DNA of 64,000 nucleotides from Daldinia sp. FL1419 (Eukaryota > Ascomycota > Sordariomycetes > Xylariales > Hypoxylaceae). Location: the NCBI GenBank assembly GCA_025201765.1, contig MU623358.1, forward strand, positions 1 to 64,000, written 5' to 3'. How positions within the stretch are numbered: the first letter of the stretch is position 1; each line of letters begins with the position of its first letter. Below the pieces are notes generated by a model. That model did not search any database and was not told the origin of the DNA. It saw only the letters and a list, made by a program, of their open reading frames with translations. The position numbers and the translations under genes are program-made. Of this stretch, positions 36,949 to 48,067 are shown in pieces.

Positions 36949-38802
36949 AATAATTTAAATAAATTACACTTATTTGATACCCGGACTTCGTCCGCTTCCT
37001 ATTGGAATTAAATTACACTTTTGGCTACCGGCTTCGTCCTGGATTTAATTTTAAATATTAATATATAAATTAAATTTAATTCTAAATTTATAATAATGAA
37101 ATAAGAAGATTTGGATTTATTTATCTAATACTTCATATTTCTTACCTCTAAACTTAAAATTATCATTAAAATATAATTTAATTAATAAATTAAAAAATTA
37201 AAATCTTTATATTATCAATTGTTCTTCCTATCCATAAATAGATAATCTTATAATAAATTATTATATTATTTTTGATTAAATCTTTATATTATTTATATAT
37301 TAACTTTATTACATAAGGTTATTTATTGGGAACATCTAAACTAATTAATATTAAGGAATTATTAAAATTTATTAAAATATTTAAAATATTTAAAAGATTA
37401 TTTATTATTATTATACCAAAAGGATTGGTTATTGTAATACTGAAGGAACCTATAGAATTTATTAAAGTGCTAAAATTGGCTGAAATGTTGGAATAAGTTA
37501 AGGTATTAAAATTGGCTGGGATATTTAAAGAATTGTTTAAAGGTTTATAAACTATGTTAAATAAGGTTATACAATTGTAACTAAAAATTACAATATTAAT
37601 ATTGCTGTTATTAACTCTATTTTAATTATAACAATCTTTATTATAACTTTTAATAAATATAAATATATCAGGTTAATTAAAGATTTGAATTTAAGGAAAT
37701 AAATTTTTAATAAATTATTTATTTTATTTTAAAAGAATTTAAAAAATAAATCTACATTAATAATAATTATAAATATATATAAATTATTTTATATTATTTT
37801 AATAAAAATGTTATAGAATTTAAGGTATTCCTTAATTTTAATATATAATAAATATTAAATCTTAATAAAATGGGTTAAAATCTAATTATAAAAATTATTT
37901 TTAAAAATATACTATAAATCTTTATTAATTATATTTTTATTATAATTTATTATACTTTCAACCATATATATATTAATTTAAACTATTAAAATAATTATTA
38001 TATTAATAACATCAAAATCAATATTTAATTATTTATTATTAATATACTTCAACCAAAATTCCTCTACTAATTCAATTATATTAATTATTAATTATAACAA
38101 ATTTGGAAAAAATAAATAAAATATAATATTATAATTAAAATAATAAAGATATTAATTATTATAATAAAAAAATAATGAAAAAGAAATAAGTAAATATATT
38201 ATTATAAAAAAAAATTATATTAATCTTATTTTATAAAATTATTTTATAAGATATTAAATTATTTTTTCTTTAAATACTAAATTTTCAGGTAATAGTAATT
38301 ATAATATATAAAACTTTTTAAATGGGGTTGGGAAAAAAAATTTAAATAAAATTTAAAGTTTACTAATAAAGTAGAAATATAATGTAATTTTTAATATTAT
38401 TACCCTTTTTTTAATATATTATAATATTATAATAAATATAAATATATATTATAAATATAAATATATAATAAATATATAATAATTTAATTAATATAAATTT
38501 TTTTAAAATCATTTTATTAATAAAAGAAATTTTAATATTATTTATTTATATATAATGGATATATACCTTAAACTATAAATTTAATGCTAAAATTATTTCT
38601 ATCTTTTAAAAATCTTAAGTTAATATCAATTGTTCTTAAAATTATATATAATAATATGAAATTTTAGATTTAAAACTATATATTAGAATATAAAATCTCA
38701 AAATTATTTACTTTTTTTTGTTAAGATTTAGTGCTAAAATTGTTTCCTCCTTTTTAGATATTTAATTAATCTATAATCAACTTATTATTAATTATTAATC
38801 AA

Positions 38803-38982
38803 TATTGGATAAATAAGGTACCATTATATATAATAATAAAAATAAGAATATTTATATTAATTTAATTAAAAATAATTATTTTAAGAAAGAATATATTTTA
38901 GTTGGAAATTAAAATATGTAGAATTAAATACAAGATTAAAGTGGGTCTGTACCACCATGGTCACATGACCAACATTCCCACA
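38803..38982 (-). repeat. 5' LTR of the decayed retrotransposon (180 bp)
   Basis: Starts TATTGGATAAATAAGG and ends AACATTCCCACA. It pairs with 28042-28221 in orientation, length and central sequence. Confidence 0.75.
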
Positions 38983-39136
38983 ATAACTTACTCAACTCTA
39001 TACCTAGAATCTTAAGAAAAGTTATTTTATATATATAATTACTTACATTTTATATTTATATCTTTTTCAAATTTATCTTATATTATATATCACTTTATAT
39101 TAAATTATATTTTATACAAAAAACTAAACCTAATTA

Positions 39137-39153
39137 TTTTTGTCCCATAACTG
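39137..39153 (-). repeat. Right terminal inverted repeat (17 bp)
   Basis: TTTTTGTCCCATAACTG followed by TA. It is the exact reverse complement of the left end at 22829. Normal-GC sequence begins immediately outside. Confidence 0.9.
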
Positions 39154-39155
39154 TA

Positions 39156-39430
39156 GGTAGAATATTTCCATATTCCGGTGTTTTGGTGATAATCTTTCTC
39201 GCCAGTGTACAACTTGTCTCGCCCCTTTCTACCGTACTTCTGAGTACTTGGTCCAATCTATACTAGCCATGTCTTCGAATCAGCGTGCTTTATTGGCGAA
39301 TTCGTGGCTCACCTAGCTTCCCACCGGCAAGTCAGGGCAATTCGGCACATTGCGGCAGGAGTTCAATCCACGCACAGCCATCCGGTACGTCTTGATTACG
39401 GAATGCCTTTGCTATCACAAACTTATGCTC
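39156..39430. other. Flank of the TIR block, no gene
   Basis: Normal-GC DNA directly outside the right TIR. No supported feature. Confidence 0.5.
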
Positions 39431-39439
39431 TGGTGGGTA

Positions 39440-40007
39440 ATACGGGATATTTTACCTGCAAGCTGCCAATCTACTGCTAGTAACTGATAGTTCCGTCATT
39501 GGCCATAGGTGTTTAGTCAATGTGATGCCTGATGTGCCCATTCCTATGTTGATGCCAAAGTCCGATGGCCGTGTCGGTATCGTGAGGATAGCGCACGACG
39601 ATGCCGTACGGGAGAGGCAGCGAAGTAGCCTCAGTTAGGATATTGGATGTCTGGTGGTAGACCTCGTTGAAGGTGCCATTTTGATAGAATATCTGGCCGG
39701 GGTTTGTAGGTATTGTTTAGAACAGCCAAGTTTAGTCTCGCTCCAATGTGGACTCCTTGCAAGGCCCAGCCGTGAATTGGTGGCGAGAGATCTTGAGCGC
39801 GATCGGTAACGTCGGCGATGAGTTTAAACCCCTTGGAAACAGAGGATTTGCGACACTAGATTTGCCAAAGTGGCAAGAAGGGTTGGGATACCTATTAAAG
39901 ATCATAGCGACGAGAATCAGGATTTTTGCCGTTTCTAAGTCGCGAACGATTGTGTGAAGTTGGGCGCGCTGGTGCGATAATAGCAAGTAGTATCTCGTAG
40001 TAGACAC
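39440..40007 (-). pseudogene. Decayed unidentified gene
   Basis: On the minus strand a protein-like stretch runs GQIFYQNGTFNEVYHQTSNI, LTEATSLPLPYGIVVRYP and DTDTAIGLWHQH at about 39700-39555. A one-base frameshift is then needed to continue as MGTSGITLTKHLWPMTELSV. In-frame stops lie upstream near 39715-39731, and an open segment of 91 codons (39732-40007) precedes them. The codon texture and the clean continuation across the frameshift argue for a former gene. I do not recognise the family. Confidence 0.5.
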
Positions 40008-40606
40008 TTTACTTCTCTTTATACCTACCCATTAATCTCAGGCGAGGCTATATTCCTAGATAGCGGTCACAGAATTCCCTTAAGCCAATACAAGATATTC
40101 CACGCCTGCGCTATTTGATCCGAGAAGCTGGTTGATACGGGCCCCGTCTATGATTATACAAGAGAAGTTCCTCCAGTCGCTCAGGTTCTATCGGGTTACC
40201 TACACGAGAGGCCACCCCACGGGTGGCACAAGAGCCCGAACTCTTCAATATACCTAATAAAAAGATACGTATTTTCGCGAATGCTTTAAAGTAAAGACCT
40301 TTCAAAATAAAGGATATACCCAATTACCTAAAACGTTACGAAATTGAGCACAGACGAACTTGCTCTTTCAGAAATAGGGTCAGACATAATATCCCTCACA
40401 GAGTTCGGGCACAGAGTTCGGGCATTGGGCGGTGAGGCTATCAGCAAATCAAGTAATTCAGGGGAATGTTTTAATCAGGCGTTCAACATGTCTTTGTAGA
40501 ATATGCGTGACTGAGCCATGTAGACTTGGAAGTTGAAGCTTTGATATTCATATACGAAGGGCCTAAGAGGTGGTATATATCTACTTCATAATATACAACT
40601 GGCAGT
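40008..40606. other. Intergenic, 3' side of GUF1
   Basis: No gene seen. The 70-codon minus ORF at 40111-40323 has no recognisable features. Confidence 0.5.
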
Positions 40607-42676
40607 CTACTTGGCTAGGAACCTTTGGAATGCTTCCTGCTCGATGATGACGTTGCCAACAGCACGCAACCTCTTACGGCCTTCCTTCTGCTTCTCGAGC
40701 AGTTTTTTGCGGCGAGTGATATCGCTAGCATGCAACTTAGCAAGAACGTCTTTGCGGAAAGGCTTCAGCGTTTCTCGGGCGATGATCTTCTTGCCGACCG
40801 CCGCCTGTATCACGACTTCGAACATTTGCCGCTGCACATGCTCTTTGAACTTGGTAACCCACTGTCGCCCCAGCCGTTCTACTTGTGATAAGTGTACTAC
40901 GCGTGCAATGGCGTCCACTGGTTGCTTGTTAACCAACAACTGCAGCTTGACTAGCTTACTCTCGCGCCATCCGGCATCCTCGTAGTCCAGAGTCGCGTAT
41001 CCCTTTGTTGCACCCTTGAGCTTGCCAAATAGATCGTCCACTAGTTGTGCCGTGGGGATGCGGTATTTAAGAATGACCTGCATACCGTGGAAGAACTCGA
41101 GGCTCTCTTGCTCGCCGCGGTTGGCTTCGCAGAGTTCGATGGCGCGGCCGAGGTACTCTTCGGGGACAGTTATTGTGGCTAGAACGTAAGGCTCGTAGAA
41201 GGTGGCACCGCGCGTACGCCCGTCGTCTGGATCTGGGAAATCTGTGGGACTCTGAAGGACCGTCTCTGTGCCGTCGCGCCACAAAACCTTGGTCTGGACG
41301 GCAGGTTCGGTAATGATGATACTCGCACCGTGTTCCTGGCGCAGCCTATCCTGAAATACGGAACAGTGTAAGCTACCGAGGAAGCCTATCCGCCACCCCG
41401 CTCCGAGAGCCTCGGAGTGGTCCTTGAAGAGGGTAACGCTGCGGTCGTTTAGTACGAGCTGACCGATGCTGTCTGCCAGACGGCTGTAGTCGGCAGGATC
41501 TGTGGGAAAGGCGGCGACGAAAACCATGGGCTTCGGTTCTTCAAAACCTGGATACGGCTCTACGATATCTTCATCTCCAACTGTGGTGAACGTATCGCCT
41601 ATTTTGGCATCCTGGATTTTCTTCATGCCGGGGTTGAAAAAGACATATCCTACTTGCCCGGCACGTAGAACCGTCTGGGGAACTTGTGTAGGATACCGAA
41701 TGCCAACCTCCCCGATGGTGTATTTGTTTCCCGTTGCGAAGCTTACAAGATTGTCGCCTGCCCTCACGGTCCCGTCAAAAAGCCGAACAAGGCATATTAC
41801 TCCGCGGAAGCTGTCGTACCACGAATCCACAAGAAGCATCCTCAGCGGCTTGGACTCGTCGCCTGTGGGCGCCGGAATATTCTCTACCACGGCCGGTAAG
41901 ATTTCTTTTACGTTGAGGCCCGTCTTTGCGCTAACTCCGATGGCCTTGCTAGAATCTAGCTCGAAGGTGGATTCGAGCTGCTCTAGTACCCTCGGCACAT
42001 CTGCCGCCACCATGTCTATCTTGTTGACGACCGGTAGAATCTTGAGACCTTCGGCGAATGCGAGGTAGAAGTTGGCAACGGTCTGGGCTTGCACCCCCTG
42101 GCTTGCGTCGACTAATAAAATAGCCCCTCCACAGCTCGCGTACGACCTAGTGACCTCGGCGCGGAAGTCGACGTGTCCCGGCGTGTCGACAAGATGCAGC
42201 AGATAGTCGAGGCCATGGTGATTGTATATCATGGTGCAGGTCTGGGCTTTGACGGTAATGCCTCGTTCTCGCTCGACTTCAAGAGTATCAAGAATCTGAC
42301 GGTTGGCATTAGATGATGAAATAGTTCCTGTAATCTCGAGTAACCGATCCGACAGCGTAGATTTTCCGTGGTCGATATGCGCCACGATACAAAAATTGCG
42401 AAAGCGCTCGATGGGTATCGCTGCGATCCGACGCTCAAGGTCGCTAACCACTCCCGCTTTCGAGCTGTTATAACGTCGTGAAACGCCAAGTATGCCCGAC
42501 CGTACTATAGACCTCAGCACGGCCTCGGACCTCTGTGCGACCCGGAGGGTTGAGCCGAGAAATGGCCATGTTGGCGACAAAGAAGCGACGGTGCTATAAA
42601 CCGTACGAAAGGGAGATGAACGAAAACATGGTCGCATGAGAACGAACTGTGATGGAGGTTTGAATCTACCACCCAT
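40607..42676 (-). CDS. GUF1: Mitochondrial translation factor GUF1 (LepA/EF4)
   Basis: An intron-free 689-residue protein. The N-terminal 70 residues are basic, Ser/Arg-rich and without acids early on, as for a mitochondrial presequence. Met14 is an alternative start. GTPase motifs follow: AHIDHGKS (99-106), RGIT (138-141), DTPGH (164-168), NKID (218-221) and a SAK G5. Then come EF-Tu domain 2, EF-G-like domains, and the LepA-specific C-terminal domain ending with the basic RRKKLLEKQKEGRKRLRAVG and VIIEQEAFQRFL. Known role of the family: a ribosome-bound GTPase that promotes back-translocation or fidelity on mitochondrial ribosomes under stress. It is divergent from MAD2 with a shared 419-bp promoter region. 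Confidence 0.96.
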   Translation of the reverse strand: MGGRFKPPSQFVLMRPCFRSSPFRTVYSTVASLSPTWPFLGSTLRVAQRSEAVLRSIVRSGILGVSRRYNSSKAGVVSDLERRIAAIPIERFRNFCIVAHIDHGKSTLSDRLLEITGTISSSNANRQILDTLEVERERGITVKAQTCTMIYNHHGLDYLLHLVDTPGHVDFRAEVTRSYASCGGAILLVDASQGVQAQTVANFYLAFAEGLKILPVVNKIDMVAADVPRVLEQLESTFELDSSKAIGVSAKTGLNVKEILPAVVENIPAPTGDESKPLRMLLVDSWYDSFRGVICLVRLFDGTVRAGDNLVSFATGNKYTIGEVGIRYPTQVPQTVLRAGQVGYVFFNPGMKKIQDAKIGDTFTTVGDEDIVEPYPGFEEPKPMVFVAAFPTDPADYSRLADSIGQLVLNDRSVTLFKDHSEALGAGWRIGFLGSLHCSVFQDRLRQEHGASIIITEPAVQTKVLWRDGTETVLQSPTDFPDPDDGRTRGATFYEPYVLATITVPEEYLGRAIELCEANRGEQESLEFFHGMQVILKYRIPTAQLVDDLFGKLKGATKGYATLDYEDAGWRESKLVKLQLLVNKQPVDAIARVVHLSQVERLGRQWVTKFKEHVQRQMFEVVIQAAVGKKIIARETLKPFRKDVLAKLHASDITRRKKLLEKQKEGRKRLRAVGNVIIEQEAFQRFLAK

Positions 42677-43095
42677 CCATACGAAGTGCTCTTTCCCGGT
42701 CTTGCCGACTTTGAATTGAGACCTAGAAGAACGTAAAAAGTGAATGTGAGGCTATTCCCGGTTGCGAGGATGTAATAATAAAAATTGCTACAATTGAAGG
42801 TACCTGCATGTTATCGATAAGGCTTATTCTTATCAGCTATTTGTATCGTGCTTATCTAAGTGCATATCTAGGTTACCTAGTTATCTATTATCTTATCGCC
42901 TTAGAATAGCCTTTTGGTTTTCAACTCCCCCATCACCCCGCCAAAGTTTCAATCCGAAAGTAAACAAACCACTATTTGTCCCCTAAAGCTTAACCTAGAC
43001 AACTCGTATAGAAATACTTTACAATCTTACATTTCCTACCTCCGAATTGGAGTTCGAAGCCGATAGTTTAGGCATACAACCAAAAATCAACCACG

Positions 43096-43970
43096 ATGGC
43101 ACCCACCGCACCAGAAAAGGATAAGGACAAGTCCAAGGTTCATAAATTAGCCCTGAAGGGAAGCGCCAAACTTGTTGCGGAATTCGTATGTAGGATTTAC
43201 CCACGACGAAGACGAGGGGTGCTGACGATTTCATCTGCTAGTTTCAATACTCGATTCATACCATTTTGTACGTAACATACCCGAACCATTGATATACGAT
43301 TCTCAGCGCCTTTTCTAATTCGCGAATAGATTCCAAAGAGGCGTGTATCCCGCCGAAGACTTCACAGCGTTCGTAATTACTCCGACTAGGCCAACATCGC
43401 TTCTGCATACTACATAAAACTAACCAAAGTAGCGTTAAGAAATACGGCCTCAATATGCTAGTTTCTGCCGACGATCAAGTCAAGGCTTACATAAAAAAGA
43501 TTATGTCACAGCTTGACAAATGGATGCAGCGCGGCAAGATCAGTAAGCTCGTCATCGTCATTACCGACAAGGATACGGGTGAACACGTGGAACGGTGGCA
43601 ATTTGACGTCCACATCTTTAACACCGGAAAATCCAAAAAGTCCAAGACATCTTCCAACCAGGAAAACGACGCGCCTCAGTCTGCCTCTAATACGGCCCTC
43701 CCCGATCCTTCCAAGACGGAAGCTGAAATCCAGGCCGAGATCGCTGCTCTTTTCCGCCAGATTACCGCTTCTGTTACCTTCCTGCCTCAGCTGGCCGGCG
43801 ACTGTACTTTCAACGTCTTGGTATATGCCGACGCCGATAGTGATGTACCTGTTGAGTGGGGTGACAGCGATGCCAAGGAAATTGTCAACGGGGAGAGGGT
43901 ACAACTGCGAGGATTCAGCACTACGAGCCACCGGGTTGAGACCTTGGTGAGCTACCGGTTAGGAGAGTAA
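43096..43970 (+). CDS. MAD2: Spindle checkpoint protein MAD2 (HORMA domain)
   Basis: Four exons: 43096-43185, 43242-43267, 43330-43368 and 43433-43970. The CDS is 693 nt (230 residues). Exons 2 and 3 are only 26 and 39 bp. The splice choice restores EFFQYSIHTILFQRGVYPAE and DFTAVKKYGLNMLVS, the classic MAD2 N-terminal HORMA sequence. The last intron has an ACTAAC branch site. The rest is HORMA (KLVIVITDKDTGEHVERWQF) with a fungal-type Ser/Lys-rich loop (about 110-140). It ends with the seat-belt region (EWGDSDAKEIVNGERVQLRG, then VETLVSYRLGE). It delays anaphase by binding Cdc20 at unattached kinetochores. Confidence 0.95.
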
Positions 43971-44439
43971 ACGTGCCTCACATACGAAACCGACTTTTTT
44001 TATCGCTATTTTGGAGATGGGGGTCATTGTATTATTGGGATTTGATGATTAAGGGATGAATTCAACATGGCGTTCTGGGATATACTCGTTTGGTTGGGGT
44101 AATGTTGATGCCATCATGCATCTTAGAATATATCTAATTCGTAACTCTGTTTCCACCCACATTATACTGGTTGCTCAGCAGTAGCAAATTGTACGTGATT
44201 CAGGCAGTATGCTGTCTATTAGAGCCTATCTATCATAGGCGCCTCAGCCGCCAGGTGGCCCTGAACCATCTACGCCTTTTTGAGTGCATGCCTCGTTCAA
44301 CATGCATGCGTTCCCTAGGATCTAAACAAGCCGTATACGGCTTCTAAATAGGTACATAACCCAGAGGTATGTATACCATCCATAAACACCAAGCTCCGTC
44401 AGTTGGTCCGAACGCCCGCTCAACTTTAATTGCCGCCTA
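43971..44439. other. Convergent intergenic region MAD2/UBP14
   Basis: About 470 bp between the two stop codons, with presumed 3' UTRs of both. No further gene. Confidence 0.6.
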
Positions 44440-46970
44440 TCAATTTACACGGTTGAAAAAGTAGACGTACGCTGTCTTCTTCATTTCTTCTACGTCGCCT
44501 GCTTCTACGACCTTCTCGTCGTTGAATAGTACCCACTTTGGTGTTGTGGTGTCAAGCAGCTTACGAATAAATGCTACGTAGTGTCTACGATACTGTTAGC
44601 GTCGCGTCCCGTACGTCTAATAAGAATCAAGAGCAACATACCCGGAATGAATGCTAGTTCCCTTATGGCAAACGATGCTCTGTAACTGAAATCTCGCTGG
44701 AAGATCGGCGGTGCCTGCGGGAACGGCCTCCTTTGGGGACGACGTAGGCTCCTCGCCAAAGTCACCCTGATCATCTGGGTGGCTAAAAAGCCACTCTACT
44801 GCACGTTCTACGTCGCCACTCGTCTCCTTGAGGGCTTTCCGAGCTTGCGGTGCACCGAATCCCATAGAACCTAATATTTCGATCTTCTCAGGATCCGCAG
44901 CGCCGCTGCCTCCAGCACTAGCTGATGAGATAACTAGAGGCTCGTCGATGTCGGGATCTTCCATGTGCCCAAACAGCCATTCCATAGCCGCGTTAGCATC
45001 CGAATTGCCTGTCGCGTGAAGCGCCTTTTCACAGCGGTTACGGGGAAATCCCATTGCCATAAGTCCATCTAGCGCGGCTTCGTTGGGTGCAAAAGGCGGT
45101 GCAGCAGATACCTCCTCTTCGGGTAGCGGCTCTTCAGACGGCTGGAGCCCGGATGATAGGTAATCGTCTAGTAAGAACGGCTCGTCTCCCACCAGTACCG
45201 GCACGTCGACCTTGCGGGGAACCCAGTTCTCAATCGTCATCTTCCGTGCGTTAACTACGAGGGTAGTCGGGAAAGTCTTGAAGAGAGATCTCTTTGTGAA
45301 CCCGTCTTTGCTCCCGCACGACGCACAGGTCAACTCCACCATTTCCATAGCGGTGAAATTGTCAAGGCATTGCTTGAGAGTGACCGGTTTATAGCGATCG
45401 CCTTCACCTTCCACTGATGGCAACTTCTCTAGGGGCACGTCGATAAAAATGCCGTCTTGCTCGTTGCTAGTGTAGCGGACCTTTTTGCAGCTTAGGCACT
45501 GTAGTCGCTGTTCGAGAACGAACCTGAACTGCTGTGTGGGATCCTTTAGCGGTGCCGGGTGCTGAGATCTAGTAATAAGCTTAACTAGGTGCTGCAGAAA
45601 TTCGAAAGCATCCTGCTGGCGCATCGTCGAGAATTCGGCATGTCCCCGACCGATCAGGTGCTTTAGCATGCTAGGCGATAGTCCTTTTTGGTGGGGGATC
45701 TCTGGGGAATTCTCGGATGCGATAATATCGGAATCCGGCTTTGAGTATCGCCCTGATAGTAGACCGTCTCCTAGTTTTCGTAGCTGCGTCTCGAGATCCT
45801 GGGCTGGGTCGGGAACGATCGGCAGATCGGCTTCGGGAATATAATATCGCTCTTGAAATGCCGGCAGGTCAAACAAGCACTGCAGTATACTCGCAAGGTA
45901 GCAGCTGTTGCCGAGATTCTTTAGTCCGGTTAAACTAGGTCCGAAGAGTGGTTTAAGCTCTTTTCCATCCTCGCTAGTCATGGAAAATTCCCACCGAAGG
46001 TTTTGCTCGATTTGCATCTCGGTCAAACTTTTCTCTGTCTTAACCTGGTCGGAAAGGATGATGCCCCAGTGTGCAAGATGGGTCGCGAGGTTGTCATCTA
46101 CGCGTTCTTCGTCGCATTGGTAGCAGTATACATCCGCCGTGCCTTCCGGACTGATAGACCCCAGTTTGACGGCGACCGCGTGTGTCGACTCAGTAGCATG
46201 CGTTAGCCCGTGAGAGTTTCCACCGACTCCGCCGAATTGGGAGCGACCACAGCCCAGGTTGCCACACTCGAGGCACAGCCATAGGTTTTCTTTCAGATCA
46301 CACTTTGAACAGTGACCCAAGTCGCTCTGGAGCTTTCGACTCTCCTGCTGCTGCAAGTTGCGGATGTGGTGGCAAGCTATCAGCTCTTGCTCCCAAGCCT
46401 TGACTTCTTCTTGCCGTGAAAAGGTGTTCGCCTTGAGGATACCGTCGACAATAGGTGCGAGTTTCGGGTTAGCCTTGTCAAGCTCCGTAGAGCACTCGTG
46501 ACACTTGACGACGGTTGTGATATCATAACGGTCGGCTTCCGTCTCGGCAGCGATTGCTAGCTTGGTTATTTTCGCCGGAGGTTCATCCTTCACGACTCGC
46601 TTCCGAGTTCGACGGATATTTAGGGCCAGAGGGTGGCTTCGAGTAACATGATGAAGTCGTGAGTGGGTTCGAACGCCTAAGCAACCTCCGTTGAAGCACT
46701 GCAGACAGACGTCGAGGCCTTGGGGTTCATCCTAGGCTTGTAAGTACGAATTACCGAGAGTAAGGCTAGCTAAAAGATTGGACGTGCTTATTGTAGAAAC
46801 TTACGATCGAGTCAAAACATTGTGTGCAGTCTTCGCGGTAGACCGACTGAGCTGGCGTTGGAGGGTGTAAAGCTGAATGATGACACAGATATGTAAGTTA
46901 AGGGTGGGCACGAGGTTTTACTCCATTCCCACCTAGACTTACAGATGGAATCGAGATGCGAACACGCCAT
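44440..46970 (-). CDS. UBP14: Ubiquitin C-terminal hydrolase UBP14 (USP5 family)
   Basis: Four exons: 46970-46943, 46872-46805, 46731-44642 and 44584-44440. The CDS is 2331 nt (776 residues). The N-terminal variant zinc finger (HLDSI..., DCTQCFDS, VCLQCFNGGC) is rebuilt only when the first two short exons are included. A UBP-type zinc finger follows at about 171-255 (CSKCDLKENLWLCLECGNLG). The catalytic Cys is in NLGNSCYLAS (about Cys309). Two UBA domains (MAMGFPRNRCEKAL and LGSMGFGAPQARKAL) sit in the C-terminal half. The catalytic His lies in SGHYVAFI, which is created across the last intron. It disassembles free ubiquitin chains to recycle ubiquitin for the proteasome pathway. Confidence 0.95.
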
Positions 46971-48067
46971 TTCGGAGAACAGCGGAGGGTCAACAACGCG
47001 TCGGGATAAAATAACGTCGAGACGACAAGGTCTTGGTGGATTCCGCCGGGGATGATTGGGAATGATTGGGGATAATTGGGAGATTGGAAGCACCTAGTTA
47101 AGCTAAGACAAGAATACGTTGGATGAATAAAATCAAGGAATTTCGTATGAGGCCACAAACGATGTTTATTTGCTATCACATTCGATACCACATTCGAGAG
47201 AGCACGAAGCGAAGCTACTTCTTGTTATTGTACAAGGAGCTTTAAAACGGCGGGGCTAAGGCTTCGTCGATGGAGGGGTACAAGTACAATCTGCAAAATC
47301 GGTACAATCTGCAGTAGGAGGGTCAGATGCCCCACGCCGCTACCCAAAACGTACATAGGTACATAAATGCCTACCTAGGTACCTACCTGATGTATTGTAC
47401 ATGTAGGTCTGCTGAGAGGCTGCCCAGCATCCAAGTGCACTCATTAATACCTACAAGGCAGTTTGGCAGAAGGCAGTTTGGCAGCTGCCAGCAGGAGATA
47501 GACCTAGAAGGTTCGGCCGTAATTGTTCGGACTCGGTCCATGGTTTAGCCCATATCAGCTGCAAGAGGTAGGGATGGATCTGATAAAGTGAAGATATGGG
47601 GAAAGCTTATGTAATAGTTTTGACGAGCCAATTGTCTTCGGAGGGGTCGTAGAATTTGTACTGTAATTACCAGCCCTGCGTAACATATCCTAGGCCCTCC
47701 TCACAGTGCGTGTAGATATCATCTCCGAGGCTTATGATTTCATCGCTAATTTAAAGCGTCTTGATTCGCCACAGGATACCAACTCCATTTTAATACCGAG
47801 ATCGCCGACAAAGACCGCTTCACTTTTTTGGGGGGGAGGGCAGCGTTTTACCTACCTCATCATCTCCGAATCATACATAGGTACTAACTCCCGACCTACA
47901 AATTTCCACATCTTCGCTTCCACCTCATCCGGTAAATCAAGCCCTTACACATAATTGCCATCGACTGTTTAACGAAGCATCCATCACGACAAAACAACAC
48001 CGTCATCTAGATCGATTTATCCTAATCGTATTATAAGTTCACAGAGCTCAAATTCACACAGATCAAA
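46971..48067. other. Divergent promoter region UBP14/ISU1
   Basis: About 1.1 kb between two start codons. It contains TAGGTACC-type words (47350-47395) and no supported gene. ORFs at 46812-47191 (-), 47327-47548 and 47706-47954 (+) look random or cover UBP14 exon 1. Confidence 0.55.

Larger units (their letters stand above)
28042..38982 (-). mobile_element. RIP-decayed LTR retrotransposon with nested insertions
   Basis: Two direct LTRs of equal length (180 bp; 28042-28221 and 38803-38982) bound it. The outer 5-bp flanks are ATAAT and ATAAC, identical apart from one C/T change, as expected of a target duplication after RIP. Internal sequence beside both LTRs matches that of the compact element at 32099-33682. 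A minus-strand remnant at about 30818-30920 reads NDTIGPDGLVPTL followed by FGAYPKL, a phrase I recall from fungal retrotransposon pol downstream of integrase, so the coding strand is minus. No ORF is intact. Subtracting the nested element and the satellite region leaves about 7 kb, a normal size. Confidence 0.75.
22829..39153. mobile_element. TIR-bounded nested transposon block, 16.3 kb
   Basis: The second AT-rich block begins with CAGTTATGGGACAAAAA (22829-22845) and ends with its exact reverse complement (39137-39153). TA lies on both outer sides (22827-22828 and 39154-39155). TA duplication and TIRs starting CAGT are typical of Tc1/mariner-superfamily transposons. The composition changes from normal GC to very AT-rich precisely at these ends. 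No transposase ORF survives. Most of the length is later insertions (the LTR element 28042-38982 and others), so the original element is probably the 22829-28041 part plus 38983-39153. The two ends could also belong to two copies of one element, but the exact match to the block border favours a single nested unit. Confidence 0.82.

Noticed and set aside
40111..40323. 70-codon minus ORF 3' of GUF1
   Set aside because: No recognisable motif and no splice context.
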